A stretch of 48,176 nt of DNA. Source: Nitrosomonas sp. Lineage in GTDB: Bacteria; Pseudomonadota; Gammaproteobacteria; Burkholderiales; Nitrosomonadaceae. Positions 27,419 to 38,857 of the stretch are shown piece by piece. The position numbers were made by a program, and so were the translations under genes. The notes under the pieces are model-generated. The model had not been told where the DNA came from and searched no databases. It saw nothing but the letters and a program-made list of their open reading frames with translations. Where the stretch lies: the NCBI GenBank assembly GCA_017994575.1, contig JAGOKN010000012.1, positions 1 through 48,176 of the forward strand, given 5' to 3'. Numbering within the stretch: position 1 is the stretch's first letter; every line of letters starts with the position of its first letter.

Positions 27419-28012
27419 TCAAGTGCCCTGTGCTTTCGAGACCGACACCAGTGCCGGACGAATAACGCGGTCATGCAATTTGTAGCCTTTTTGCATCACT
27501 TGCACCACCGTGTTCGGAGTCTGTTCAGAATCGACCATGCACATTGCTTGATGTTGGTGCGGATCGAACTTCTCTCCTTTCGGATCAATCGCCTTAACAC
27601 CAAATTTATCAAATACATTAAGCAGTTGCTTTTGTGTTAATTCCATGCCATTTTTAAAATTCTCTACACTGGCATTTTCAACCGCCAACGCTGCATCCAA
27701 ACTGTCGATTACGGTTAATAATTCACTAGAAAAATTTTCAATGGCATATTTATGTGCATTTGCAATATCCATCTGCGCACGCTTTCGAATATTCTCGGTT
27801 TCAGCTTTAGCCCGAATCCAGGCATCATGATGTTCAGCTGCTTTTATTTCAGCTTCTTTCAATAAATATTCCAGGCTAGGTTGTGGATCTATTTTTCCTT
27901 CTGTTTGAATGGTCGCATCGCTGCTGATTCCCGGTATTTTGGCATCATCGTTAGCAACCGCGACTTCTGATTCATTAATTTCAGGATTTTTTGGATTTTC
28001 TGGACTCTGCAT
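27419..28012 (-). CDS. grpE: Nucleotide exchange factor GrpE
   Basis: 197 aa. A disordered acidic N-terminus (about 1-45) is followed by the long dimerisation helix (EYLLKEAEIKAAEHHDAWIRAKAETENIRKR region) and the C-terminal beta domain with VKAIDPKGEKFDPHQHQAM and LHDRVIRPALVSVSK. It releases ADP from DnaK. A strong Shine-Dalgarno, AGGAGG, stands four bases before the ATG. It is the first gene of the heat-shock operon, with a near-consensus sigma-32 promoter just upstream. Confidence 0.97.
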   Translation of the reverse strand: MQSPENPKNPEINESEVAVANDDAKIPGISSDATIQTEGKIDPQPSLEYLLKEAEIKAAEHHDAWIRAKAETENIRKRAQMDIANAHKYAIENFSSELLTVIDSLDAALAVENASVENFKNGMELTQKQLLNVFDKFGVKAIDPKGEKFDPHQHQAMCMVDSEQTPNTVVQVMQKGYKLHDRVIRPALVSVSKAQGT

Positions 28013-28039
28013 CGTACCTCCTAATAACTATTGGGCTTT

Positions 28040-28067
28040 TATTGGGGTTGCCTATTTAAATTTCAAG
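28040..28067 (-). promoter_or_regulatory. Sigma-32 heat-shock promoter of grpE-dnaK-dnaJ
   Basis: On the minus strand CTTGAAA (28067-28061) is followed after 13 bases by CCCCAATA (28047-28040), against the E. coli RpoH consensus CTTGAAA-N12-15-CCCCATnT. It lies about 30 bases upstream of the grpE ATG. The -35 is perfect and the -10 nearly so. Confidence 0.85.
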
Positions 28068-28152
28068 CACTTTACTAAAAGAAATTTTTACCGTTGACTC
28101 AAATCAGATCTAGTAATCATTTAAATCAGTCGGTTATGACTTGGCTGTTTGA

Positions 28153-29931
<1,779 letters not shown>

Positions 29932-30291
29932 ATGAAATTAGAATGCTTACCTACCTTCGCAGAAGACGATGGATCGTGTGTTGATTTTGTTGCTACACCT
30001 GAAACACAAAGTAATATTTTAATACTCGCTCAGAAAAACAACCTTAGAGTGCGTGAAATCGGTCAATTAAGGCGTGCAAAAATGCACATCTCCTGTTTAA
30101 TCGATGATCTGAACATCAAAAGTGCATTGACTCCCGCCCTGCGCGAGCTGCTGGAAGCGAGCCTCACCTTGCAGACAACCAGTACCAAAGTGCTTGCCAA
30201 CTATTTGAAACGCTCTCCGGCCACTATTCGCACCGAATTTCTTAAAATCCTCAGCATATTGGGCGAACGTGGCAGCCATTTTAGTGTCTGA
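29932..30291 (+). CDS. Small protein with LuxR-like helix-turn-helix C-terminus
   Basis: 119 aa, not assigned to a named family. The N-terminal half (1-60) has no recognisable domain. The C-terminal half, ALTPALRELLEASLTLQTTSTKVLANYLKRSPATIRTEF (written in part), has the spacing of a GerE/sigma-70 region 4-like helix-turn-helix, with the recognition helix near SPATIRTEFLKIL. It probably binds DNA as a transcription regulator. It has no sensory domain and no obvious target except perhaps its own upstream region, where an inverted pair lies. Good Shine-Dalgarno (GAGGA). Confidence 0.6.
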   Translation: MKLECLPTFAEDDGSCVDFVATPETQSNILILAQKNNLRVREIGQLRRAKMHISCLIDDLNIKSALTPALRELLEASLTLQTTSTKVLANYLKRSPATIRTEFLKILSILGERGSHFSV

Positions 30292-30440
30292 ATCCATTTA
30301 ATTTCTTAGCAGCGGAACACCAGCATAAGACATAAAGGCTCGTGTTACATCTCCAGTTTGTTTTTTGATCGAATTATCGGATGCCGATTCAGGCGTTCTG
30401 TGAATCAGATACATCACTTCATCAATCACCACTGAAAGGA

Positions 30441-30986
30441 TTACCGCGGAGGGGGTGGCGGTGGATTGCCTGGAGGGGGTGGCGGTGGAATAAAGCCGGG
30501 TGCAGGTGCCGAATTTCTCCGAATGTTGTTGCTATTATATGCGGGATCACTGGTGATTCTCCCATCGATAGGAACACGATGACCTTTGGCATACATGCAT
30601 TGAATATAGCTCATGTCAAAGCGTTGTTGAACAGCATATCCTGATGAAGTAGCTGTGCCGGATCCAATCAATCCACCCATTAACAAACCTGTACCGGCGC
30701 CTATCGCAGCGCCACGCCCCCCGCCCAAAGCAGCTCCTGCAGCAGCGCCCAGTCCTGCTGCGATAGCAGCACTTTCTACACCACTGGTCCGGGAAGCTTG
30801 TTGCGGCGTGCTTCCATCCACTTGCTCATAAGCATAACGTCTGCATTCATAATCGTCCGAACGAAATTGATCAAAGCTTTTGCCAGAACCAGGCAGCGTC
30901 ATGACACTAGGACCTGACGGAATATGCACACAAGCCGTTGTCAAACAGACAATTAGTATCATAGAGAGATTTCTTGTGATTTGCAT
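30441..30986 (-). CDS. Glycine-zipper lipoprotein with poly-proline tail
   Basis: 181 aa. The lipobox LTTAC gives a lipidated C19. The central segment AAIAAGLGAAAGAALGGG... (about 73-110) is a glycine-zipper, two short Gly/Ala helices that can insert in membranes. The end is PPPPPPGNPPPPPPR, unusual for this family and perhaps a spacer reaching the cell wall. It probably sits in the outer membrane or periplasm. Function unknown. It is 15 bases downstream of a secreted tyrosine-rich protein gene and probably co-transcribed with it. Confidence 0.78.
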   Translation of the reverse strand: MQITRNLSMILIVCLTTACVHIPSGPSVMTLPGSGKSFDQFRSDDYECRRYAYEQVDGSTPQQASRTSGVESAAIAAGLGAAAGAALGGGRGAAIGAGTGLLMGGLIGSGTATSSGYAVQQRFDMSYIQCMYAKGHRVPIDGRITSDPAYNSNNIRRNSAPAPGFIPPPPPPGNPPPPPPR

Positions 30987-31001
30987 GTTTATCTCGTTGC
31001 G

Positions 31002-31412
31002 TTATTGAACAAGTGGTTGAGGAGCAACTTGCAGCCATCCACCTGGGCATTCTTTGACATATGGATAATAACCATCCGGTTTCTGGCAGTAATACCAATA
31101 ATTGGTTTGTTTTTGAACCGATCCAGGTTGTTCCTGTTGAATATACACAGGCGGGGTTGCAGGAACGATCACAGTGGGTGGATAGTTATAAATAGGCGCG
31201 TTGAAGTAAGGACCAGGATACCCATAGGAACGATACCCATAATAATCAGGGCCATAAAACCCTGAACCATAAAAACCGGGATTATAATATCCACCTACAC
31301 CGATCCCTAGGTTTAAGCGACTATGACTATGACCACGGCTACCATGCGCCCAGGCGAGGTTGCATGTGAGTGCCATTAAAACGATCGTGGACATCCATTT
31401 GATATATTTCAT
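31002..31412 (-). CDS. Secreted Tyr/Gly/Pro-rich envelope protein
   Basis: 136 aa. The start is the ATG at 31412, where a signal peptide (MKYIKWMSTIVLMALTCNLAWA) begins; the longer reading from 31469 adds an implausible lead. The mature chain opens HGSRGHSHSR, then has a Tyr/Gly-rich part (GFYGSGFYGPDYYGYRSYGYPG), and ends with WYYCQKPDGYYPYVKECPGGW, a cysteine-paired motif common in small proteobacterial envelope proteins. Function unknown. It is the first gene of a pair with the glycine-zipper lipoprotein. Confidence 0.75.
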   Translation of the reverse strand: MKYIKWMSTIVLMALTCNLAWAHGSRGHSHSRLNLGIGVGGYYNPGFYGSGFYGPDYYGYRSYGYPGPYFNAPIYNYPPTVIVPATPPVYIQQEQPGSVQKQTNYWYYCQKPDGYYPYVKECPGGWLQVAPQPLVQ

Positions 31413-31626
31413 GTGAGGTTCATTCCGTATCAGAAATGTAATACAAGATCTATAATTTCCCTTGCTCATTCTTTTGACAGTCCAGAATCCAAATTAGTTA
31501 CTTTGTCGAGATACCTTTCTTGTCAGATCAAAAGTACGGAAACTTCATCAACACAAAATATTGTACAGTTTCAAGCTGAATGAAAGCTGAATGCTAAAAC
31601 AACGTCAGAAATTCTTATCGATATGA

Positions 31627-34600
31627 TCACTGTTTTTCTTCGCTGGAAGAGCTATCCTGCGTTTCTATCGGTTGTTCCGGTTCTGCTCGACGCTGAGTGC
31701 GCTGCGCAATTTTGCCAACCAGCACAAAAAAGAGCGGCACAAAAAAGATAGCCAAAAATGTAGCCGCCAGCATCCCTCCAAATACACCGGTCCCAATGGA
31801 ATTCCGGCTCGCTGCTCCTGCTCCAGAAGCCACCACCAAAGGTAACACACCCAAAATAAAGGCCAATGATGTCATGATGATAGGTCGGAAACGCAGGCGT
31901 GCTGCATCCAGTGCCGCATCGGCTAGCGACATACCTGCTGCCAATCGTTGATTGGCAAATTCAACGATCAAAATCGCATTCTTGGCAGCCAATCCAATCA
32001 ATGTCACCAATCCAATCTGGAAATAAATATCATTGGTCATATCGCGCGTCCAAATGGCCAAGAGAGCACCCAGAATTCCAAAAGGAATTGCCAGAATCAC
32101 TGCGAAAGGTATCGACCAGCTTTCATACAGGGCAGCCAGCACCAAAAACACCATCAATAATGCAAACGCAAATACCAGCGAAGATTTCCCGCTTGCTTTA
32201 CGCTCTTGCAAGGATATTCCACTCCAGTCAATGGTATAGCCTTTCGGAACCAAGATTTCATCAGCGACTTGCTGTAATGCTTCCAGTGCTTGCCCTGAAC
32301 TATAACCTGGCGCGGCGCCACCCAGTATCAACGCCGAATTGAATCCGTTGAAATGCGTCACTGGATCAGGTCCACTGTTAAATTCGGTGGTTACGACAGA
32401 ATCCAATGGAATCATGGTTTGCGTCGTACCGGACTGCGCACGCACATAGATTTTGCTGATATCTTCCGGATTGGATCGATATTCGGGTAAGGCTTCAGTT
32501 TGCACTCGATAAATGCGGCCAAATTTGACGAAATCATTCACATACAGGTTCCCGAAATAAGCCTGCATGGTATCAAAAACCTCAGAAATGGGCACCCCCA
32601 GAGCCTTGGCTCGCTCCCGGTCGACCTGCGCAAATAACCTGGGAGCGCTGATGCGAAAATTAGTGTTAGCCACAGCAATTGCCGGATGTTCCGTTGCTTT
32701 GGCGACAAATTGCTGAGCTACTGCGGCAAACTCGGCAAAATCGCCTCCACTGGGATCCTGCAAGTGTGCTGAAAATCCTCCGGTAGAACCTAGTCCACTG
32801 ATCGAAGGCGCATTAAAGGCCAAAATCAACGCTTCAGGGATTTTAGCGAACTCTTGAAACGCTGCCGCAATCAGACCTTGAACTTGTTCATTGGCATTCG
32901 GACGGGTGTCCCAATGATTCAATGGAATGAACATGGTCGCCTGATTCGTCCCGCGCGTGCCGAACACAAAATTCTGACCAGCCAGCGTATCGGTTGAATG
33001 CACAGCCGGAATCGATTGAAAATAACTTTCCACCTTATTCAATACGTCAATGGTACGTGTCATCGAAGCACCATCAGGCAATTGAATGATGGTAATAAAA
33101 TAACCTTGATCCTCTTCCGGCAGGAAACTGCCCGGAATGGTTCTGAATAAGCCCAGGATAGTGACTATCAATATCAAGAAAATAGCCATCGCCATGAAGG
33201 AACGTTTAATAATGACACCCACTGTTCCGACATAACGTGCTTGCATCCAATCAAACGATTGATTGAACATTCTCCAAAATCCTTTCGGAGTGCCATGCCC
33301 GGGCTTAAGCACCAGCGCACAGAGAGCAGGGCTGAGCGTCAATGCCACGAATCCGGAAATCGCTACCGACAGTGCAATGGTAATGGCAAACTGTTTATAC
33401 AATTCGCCAGTAATTCCTCCCAAGAAGGCAACCGGCACAAACACGGCGGCCAACACTAGAACAATGGCAATAACTGGCCCGGTTACCTCGTCCATCGCTT
33501 TCTTGGCGGCATCTCTGGGCGATAATCCTCCCTGAGTCATGTGCCGTTCCACATTTTCCACCACCACAATCGCGTCATCCACTACGATTCCGATAGCCAA
33601 CACCATACCAAAGAGAGTTAATGTATTAATCGAAAACCCTAGCGCTTCCATACCCGCCAAGGTACCTATCAGGGAAATAGGCACAGCAATCGCCGGAATG
33701 AGCGTTGCACGCCAGCTCTGCAAAAACAAGAAAACAACCAGTATCACCAGCAATGTGGCTTCGCCGAGAGTTTTGACCACTTCACGGATGGAAACATCAA
33801 TGAATGTGGTGGTGTCGTAAGGAATGTCGGCAGATACGCCAGCTGGAAAGCTTTTAGACAATTGATCCATTTCTTCACGCACGCGCCGAACCGTATCCAG
33901 CGCATTTGCACCCGGTGCCAAAAAAGTCAGCAGAAACGTATTCGGCTTTCCATTCCATCGCCCTTGCAGATCATACGATTGAGCACCCAATTCCACCCGC
34001 GCAACATCACGCAACCGCACCATGGAGCCATCCGGATAGGCACGCACAATCATATCTTCAAATTCTTTGACTTCGCTCATGCGACCACGAGTAATCACCG
34101 GAATAGTCATCTCTGTGCCGTTCGGCGTGGGTTCCCGACCGATTCTGCCGGATGGAAAATCCCGGTTCTGTTCGCGAACCACTGTGGCAATTTCAGTCGG
34201 CGTCAGATTGAGTTGCGCCATACGCACAGGATCAAGGATCAATCGCATGGAATAATTCTGCCCGCCAAAAATGATCGCATCACCAACGCCAGGAAGCCGT
34301 TTGATGCTATCGAGAATTCGTAGCAGCGCATAGTTGGAAAGAAAGACCGTGTCATGCTTGGGATCGGTGGAGCTTAATGCAACCACAGCCAGCAAATCCG
34401 GCGAAGTCTTCTTGACCGTAATACCTTGTCGAATCACCTCATCAGGCAACTGTGGCTCTGCAAGCCGCTGCCGGTTCTGTGTTTGAACTTGCGCAATATC
34501 CACATCAGTGCCAATTTCGAACGTAAGCTTCATGGTCATATGCCCGTCGTTCGTGCTGGTCGATTCGTAGTACATCAAGTTATCGATACCCGGAAGCTGT

Positions 34601-34803
34601 ACTTCGATGGGACGTGCAATCGCTTCCGCCACTATTTCCGCGCTAGCCCCTGGATAATCAGCATCAATCTGTATCATGGGCGGAGTAATTTGCGGAAACT
34701 GCGCCACCGGCAGCTTCTGTAAAGCCACCAATCCGATCACTACGATGATGATGGACAGGACTGATGCAAAAATAGGTCGATCAATAAAGAAATGGGATTT
34801 CAT
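31627..34803 (-). CDS. RND multidrug efflux pump, HAE1 type (AcrB/MexF-like)
   Basis: 1058 aa, full length for inner-membrane RND pumps, with twelve membrane helices and two large periplasmic loops. The proton-relay aspartates are in GIVVDDAIVVVENV (TM4), and the partner lysine is in LAAKNAILIVEFA (TM10). It exports hydrophobic drugs, solvents or metabolites with proton inflow. The ATG overlaps the adaptor stop by four bases (ATGA). With the two upstream genes it forms a complete tripartite pump. No TetR or LysR regulator gene adjoins the operon. Confidence 0.93.
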   Translation of the reverse strand: MKSHFFIDRPIFASVLSIIIVVIGLVALQKLPVAQFPQITPPMIQIDADYPGASAEIVAEAIARPIEVQLPGIDNLMYYESTSTNDGHMTMKLTFEIGTDVDIAQVQTQNRQRLAEPQLPDEVIRQGITVKKTSPDLLAVVALSSTDPKHDTVFLSNYALLRILDSIKRLPGVGDAIIFGGQNYSMRLILDPVRMAQLNLTPTEIATVVREQNRDFPSGRIGREPTPNGTEMTIPVITRGRMSEVKEFEDMIVRAYPDGSMVRLRDVARVELGAQSYDLQGRWNGKPNTFLLTFLAPGANALDTVRRVREEMDQLSKSFPAGVSADIPYDTTTFIDVSIREVVKTLGEATLLVILVVFLFLQSWRATLIPAIAVPISLIGTLAGMEALGFSINTLTLFGMVLAIGIVVDDAIVVVENVERHMTQGGLSPRDAAKKAMDEVTGPVIAIVLVLAAVFVPVAFLGGITGELYKQFAITIALSVAISGFVALTLSPALCALVLKPGHGTPKGFWRMFNQSFDWMQARYVGTVGVIIKRSFMAMAIFLILIVTILGLFRTIPGSFLPEEDQGYFITIIQLPDGASMTRTIDVLNKVESYFQSIPAVHSTDTLAGQNFVFGTRGTNQATMFIPLNHWDTRPNANEQVQGLIAAAFQEFAKIPEALILAFNAPSISGLGSTGGFSAHLQDPSGGDFAEFAAVAQQFVAKATEHPAIAVANTNFRISAPRLFAQVDRERAKALGVPISEVFDTMQAYFGNLYVNDFVKFGRIYRVQTEALPEYRSNPEDISKIYVRAQSGTTQTMIPLDSVVTTEFNSGPDPVTHFNGFNSALILGGAAPGYSSGQALEALQQVADEILVPKGYTIDWSGISLQERKASGKSSLVFAFALLMVFLVLAALYESWSIPFAVILAIPFGILGALLAIWTRDMTNDIYFQIGLVTLIGLAAKNAILIVEFANQRLAAGMSLADAALDAARLRFRPIIMTSLAFILGVLPLVVASGAGAASRNSIGTGVFGGMLAATFLAIFFVPLFFVLVGKIAQRTQRRAEPEQPIETQDSSSSEEKQ

Positions 34804-36119
34804 GGCGTATTCCGTGCAACTGGTCCCTCAGCAGCATTCACCGCAGAAGTTTTTTCTTTCTGATATGGAACGGCGTTGACTTGAATACCGGGTAAAACTC
34901 GGAAGAATCCTTCCACCACCACACGCTCGCCTGGATTGAGTCCTTCCTCGATCAACCATTCTTTTCCGCGCCACGAACTGGCTTGAATCGAGCGAAGCTC
35001 GGCCTTTTCTTCCTGATCAATGACAAACACAAATGAACCACTGGGGCTTTGTTGAACCGCACGCTGAGGTATCAATATTGCACCGGTGCGGGTATATCCT
35101 TTGATGCGAATCTTGACGAATTGTCCGGGATAGAAATAGGATTGCCCGGGCGACAATCCTCCTTCAGGGTTGGGAAATACAAAACGCCCTTGCAGCGTAC
35201 CGGTTTCAGGTCGCAAAGCCACATCGGCAAAATCCAATACCCCCTCCTGCGGATACACGCTGCCATCCGAGAAAGTCATCACACCCCGTAACTGAAAAAT
35301 ATCCGGTCTCTGAACTTTTTGATCGGCAAGCTCACGGCGACGGCGAAGCAGATAACTTTCAGGTACGCTCACGTTGACATACATCGGATCCAATTGATCA
35401 ATGGTAGACAACAGGCTTGTCTGCGCAGAAATTAATCGGCCTTCATAGAAATGGCTGCGACCGATGCGACCATTCACAGGCGCAGTGATTAATGTGTTAT
35501 CGAGATCAAATTTGGCTTTGATCAAATCATTCTGCGCAGCTTCCAAAGTTGCTTTTGTTCCCAGCATCTCGGACACGGCATCATCCACGTTCTTTTTACT
35601 GACCGCTTGCTGTTCCAACAACGGTTGCACGCGCGCCAAATCTTGCTTGGCCTGGTCAAGCCGAGCCTGAGCCTGGGCTACCTTCGCTTTATTGCTCTGA
35701 TAGATCGCTTTAAAAGGCACAGGATCAATCAGATATAACTTATCGCCCTTTTTAATGTTGCGCCCTTCCGTAAAATAGATCTTCTTAATAATACCACTTA
35801 CCTGCGAGCGAATTTCTACCGGACGAAAAGCCTCTGTTTGGCCAATGAATTCCGGCTCGTCCTGAATGGTTTGGGTCGTTACCGTGATCACCTCGACCTG
35901 AGGAGGCGGTGGCAGCGGCGCGGTCGGTGGCTCACCGGAACAACCCGCTAGCAACAATAGCAAAAAGGCGAGAATACTGGTAGTCATGACGGTGACCATT
36001 CGATCGTTAGAAGCGGTAGTCCATTGGATAATTGGAATTGGGTGCATAATTCGACTCTCGGTCATCCTAAAAAGACGCAAACAGTGTAAAAAGAAATCAT
36101 AGCGAAATGTTAATCTCAT
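34800..36119 (-). CDS. RND periplasmic adaptor (membrane fusion protein)
   Basis: 439 aa from the ATG at 36119, which overlaps the upstream stop (ATGA) and has AGGAGGG upstream. The lipobox LAGC (C60) follows an unusually long N-terminus of about 45 residues, so a downstream Met (near 36047 or 35999) may be used instead. Then come barrel-sandwich (VEIRSQVSGIIKKIYFTEGRNIKKGDKLYLID), alpha-hairpin and beta-barrel domains (FVFPNPEGGLSPGQFV region) of the HlyD/AcrA type. It links the pump to the outer-membrane channel. Overlaps on both sides show tight co-expression. Confidence 0.9.
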   Translation of the reverse strand: MRLTFRYDFFLHCLRLFRMTESRIMHPIPIIQWTTASNDRMVTVMTTSILAFLLLLLAGCSGEPPTAPLPPPPQVEVITVTTQTIQDEPEFIGQTEAFRPVEIRSQVSGIIKKIYFTEGRNIKKGDKLYLIDPVPFKAIYQSNKAKVAQAQARLDQAKQDLARVQPLLEQQAVSKKNVDDAVSEMLGTKATLEAAQNDLIKAKFDLDNTLITAPVNGRIGRSHFYEGRLISAQTSLLSTIDQLDPMYVNVSVPESYLLRRRRELADQKVQRPDIFQLRGVMTFSDGSVYPQEGVLDFADVALRPETGTLQGRFVFPNPEGGLSPGQSYFYPGQFVKIRIKGYTRTGAILIPQRAVQQSPSGSFVFVIDQEEKAELRSIQASSWRGKEWLIEEGLNPGERVVVEGFFRVLPGIQVNAVPYQKEKTSAVNAAEGPVARNTP

Positions 36120-37639
36120 GGCACCCACCCTCCTCCCAAAGCTTTGTAGAGTTGGACAACCGATACCAGATGCAAACGCTGCGTTGCGCTCAGAGCAGAT
36201 TCAACATCAAACAGATTGCGCTTGGCAAGCAGCACATCGACATAGCTGGTAATCCCACCCTGGTACCGCAGGTTAGCGACACGCAGTGCTGAATGCAGCG
36301 CCTCGACTTGTTTTTGCTGCGCTGTCAACTGATCATTAACAGTACGGATAGCTATTAGCGCATCTTCCACTTCCTTGAAGGCAACCAGAATGGTCTGTTC
36401 GTATTGCGCCTGTGCCTGCCTTGCTTGCGCTTCTGCTGCGCGTTGTTCAAACCCAAGACTTTTTGCATTCAGCAAAGGCCCCGCCAAGCCGAGTCCACCT
36501 ACGCCGAATTCACTACCTGATGTCAGCAGATTGGATAAAGCCGGACTGGCTACACCCAGAAATCCCGTCAGAGTGAGCTTAGGAAACCGTGCCGCTTTGG
36601 TGGCACCAATCCGGGCAGTCGCAGCAGCCAGTTGTTGTTCAGCCTGAAGAATATCAGGACGCCTCTGTAACAATTCGGAAGGCAGTCCTGCCGGCACTTC
36701 GGTCAAAATTAGCTGATCGGTTAACTGCCTCCCGCGTGAAATGGAAACCGGATTCTTCCCGATCAATACGCTGAGCCTATTTTCTTCCTGCACTCTTTTG
36801 CGCTCAAGCTCAGCAACCCGGGTGGCTGCATTGGCTCGCTCCGCTTCAAACTGATCCAAATCAAGACGGGAAATGACTCCTCCTTGTAATTGCGCCCGGG
36901 AAATAGTCACAGATTCATCCCAGGATGCCAATGCGCGATGAGCGATATTCAATTGCTTGTCATATTGCAAAAGATCAAAATATGACTGCGCAACTGCACT
37001 GATGAGCGTCAGAATGATCGCACGGCGATTTTCCTCGCGTGCCAACAAATCCGCCCGAGCAGCTTCATTAGAGCGGCGTAACCTGCCCCAGATGTCCAGC
37101 TCCCAATTCAAGGTTGTCTGTCCATAATAGTTAAAGGGGGTGGCAAATCCAGGTCGTAAGAAACCACCCAGCGTACCAAAAGCAGGCGCATTGGCGCTAA
37201 TGTCGATTTGGGGAAGGAAATCCATGCGCACTATATTCAGGCGAGCCTGTAGTTCTTCAACGCTGGCGATCGCCTGTTTGAGATCTTTATTTTCCACCAA
37301 AGCTTGATTAATCAATCGTTGCAGCTCTTCATCATGCAGCAATTCCCACCAACGTAGATTAGCAATAGACTGACCTTCCGCGTGGCTGATGCGGAACCGC
37401 TCAGCGGTTTCGATTTGCGGTCGCAAATAATCAGGCCCCATGGCACAACCGGCTATTAGCATAATGGGCAGCACCGATGAACCACGAATCCAGCATCGAT
37501 AACGCTTGCTGGCAAATAATTGAATAAGCACTATCACGGCAGCAATTCTAGCCAATAACAGCTTCATGGTATCAAACCAATGCATGGTAAAGTTCGATCC
37601 AGTGGCAGCACTCCGGTGAGCAAGTTTAAAATGTAACAA
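36116..37639 (-). CDS. NodT/OprM-type outer-membrane efflux factor
   Basis: 507 aa. The start is TTG at 37639, with AAGGA nine bases upstream. Two hydrophobic stretches (about 25-42 and 54-64) precede the lipobox LIAGC (C65), then MGPDYLRP, the standard N-terminus of the NodT/OprM lipoprotein family. Duplicated TolC-type domains (about 90-300 and 310-500) follow, with FDLLQYDKQL and LVSVVQLYKALGGGW at the end. It forms the trimeric exit duct of the RND pump. Here the gene comes first in the operon, whereas adaptor-pump-channel is the commoner order. Confidence 0.9.
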   Translation of the reverse strand: MLHFKLAHRSAATGSNFTMHWFDTMKLLLARIAAVIVLIQLFASKRYRCWIRGSSVLPIMLIAGCAMGPDYLRPQIETAERFRISHAEGQSIANLRWWELLHDEELQRLINQALVENKDLKQAIASVEELQARLNIVRMDFLPQIDISANAPAFGTLGGFLRPGFATPFNYYGQTTLNWELDIWGRLRRSNEAARADLLAREENRRAIILTLISAVAQSYFDLLQYDKQLNIAHRALASWDESVTISRAQLQGGVISRLDLDQFEAERANAATRVAELERKRVQEENRLSVLIGKNPVSISRGRQLTDQLILTEVPAGLPSELLQRRPDILQAEQQLAAATARIGATKAARFPKLTLTGFLGVASPALSNLLTSGSEFGVGGLGLAGPLLNAKSLGFEQRAAEAQARQAQAQYEQTILVAFKEVEDALIAIRTVNDQLTAQQKQVEALHSALRVANLRYQGGITSYVDVLLAKRNLFDVESALSATQRLHLVSVVQLYKALGGGWVP

Positions 37640-37843
37640 CAGTTAATTTCCTTCTCAATCACATAAACACAATGTGTAAAACATCGGGAAACCGAGCATA
37701 GCATACGTATGAATCATTAATTGATGAAAAGCTGATGGCATAGAATTTAATGAAGTATGTGTTCCGAAAATTGGACAAACAAACTCAGTGATAATTACAG
37801 TAACATTGGATCAATTTTTTAACGATCATATTTAAAACCAATC

Positions 37844-38839
37844 ATGAAAGCAGTCTATTTTGAAGCCGGTGGAGCGATTGATGTGTTGCAATATGGTGAT
37901 ATGGAAGCACCCGATAAGTGCCGCAGCACACAGGTCCTAGTGCGTGTCAAAGCTATCGGCATCAATCCGATTGACACCAAAATTAGAGCAGCCCCCGAGC
38001 GATTTCCTGTCTCTTTTTCGGTCATACCGGGCTGTGACGGAGCTGGTATTGTGCAAGCTGTTGGCAATCAGGTAAAAAACTTCAAACCCGGAGACGCGGT
38101 TTATTTTTCACAACCTGGATTTAATCAGCGCCAAGGCACTTATGCAGAATATGTCATGGTAGATGCCAGTTTGCTGGCGTTAAAACCACATTCCTTATCT
38201 TTTGAACAAGCTGCCGCAGCCCCATTGGTGCTGATTACTGCTTGGGAGGCTTTACATGACCGTGCGCGTATTACTGGCGGTCAAACAGTATTGATTCACG
38301 CCGGCGCGGGCGGCGTCGGACATGTCGCCATTCAATTAGCAAAACTGGCCGGTGCCAGAGTAATCACAACGGTGAGTAATGCGGAAAAAGCCGGTTTTGT
38401 AAAACGGCTGGGAGCTGACCAAATCATCCATTACCCAACACAGGACGTGATTGCGGAAGTATTGCAATATACAGACGACAAGGGGGTGGATATTGCGTTC
38501 GATACAGTTGGTGCGAATGTTCTGCAAAGCTGCTTCAGTTGCGTCAAGCCTTATGGTGATGTCGTGACGATTTTACAACCTACCAAAGATACTGACTGGG
38601 GCGAAGCACGTAAACGCAATGTGCGTTTCAGCTTTGAATTGATGCTATCGCCGGTATTGATGGAGTTGGACGATGCAAAATGCCATCAAGCTGACATATT
38701 GCGGCAATGCGCGGCACTCTTTGAGCAGGGTCGTTTGACTGTGGAAATCGCGCAAACTTTTGACCTGTCCAATGCCGCCGAGGCACAGCATTATCTTGAA
38801 CAAAACCATCCTACTGGCAAGCTAGTGATGACGCTATAG
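37844..38839 (+). CDS. NADPH:quinone oxidoreductase-like MDR protein
   Basis: 331 aa, medium-chain dehydrogenase/reductase without the structural or catalytic zinc cysteines. The N-terminal GroES-like domain (IDTKIRAAPERFPV, PGCDGAGIV) is followed by a Rossmann fold with HAGAGGVGHVAIQLAKLAGARVI (151-173, the NADPH loop). It is related to zeta-crystallin/QorA. It would reduce quinones or enones in the cytoplasm. It is divergent from the RND operon across a 204-base promoter region and could be co-regulated with it against toxic compounds (inference). Confidence 0.9.
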   Translation: MKAVYFEAGGAIDVLQYGDMEAPDKCRSTQVLVRVKAIGINPIDTKIRAAPERFPVSFSVIPGCDGAGIVQAVGNQVKNFKPGDAVYFSQPGFNQRQGTYAEYVMVDASLLALKPHSLSFEQAAAAPLVLITAWEALHDRARITGGQTVLIHAGAGGVGHVAIQLAKLAGARVITTVSNAEKAGFVKRLGADQIIHYPTQDVIAEVLQYTDDKGVDIAFDTVGANVLQSCFSCVKPYGDVVTILQPTKDTDWGEARKRNVRFSFELMLSPVLMELDDAKCHQADILRQCAALFEQGRLTVEIAQTFDLSNAAEAQHYLEQNHPTGKLVMTL

Positions 38840-38857
38840 ATTTTTTAAGTCAACTCA

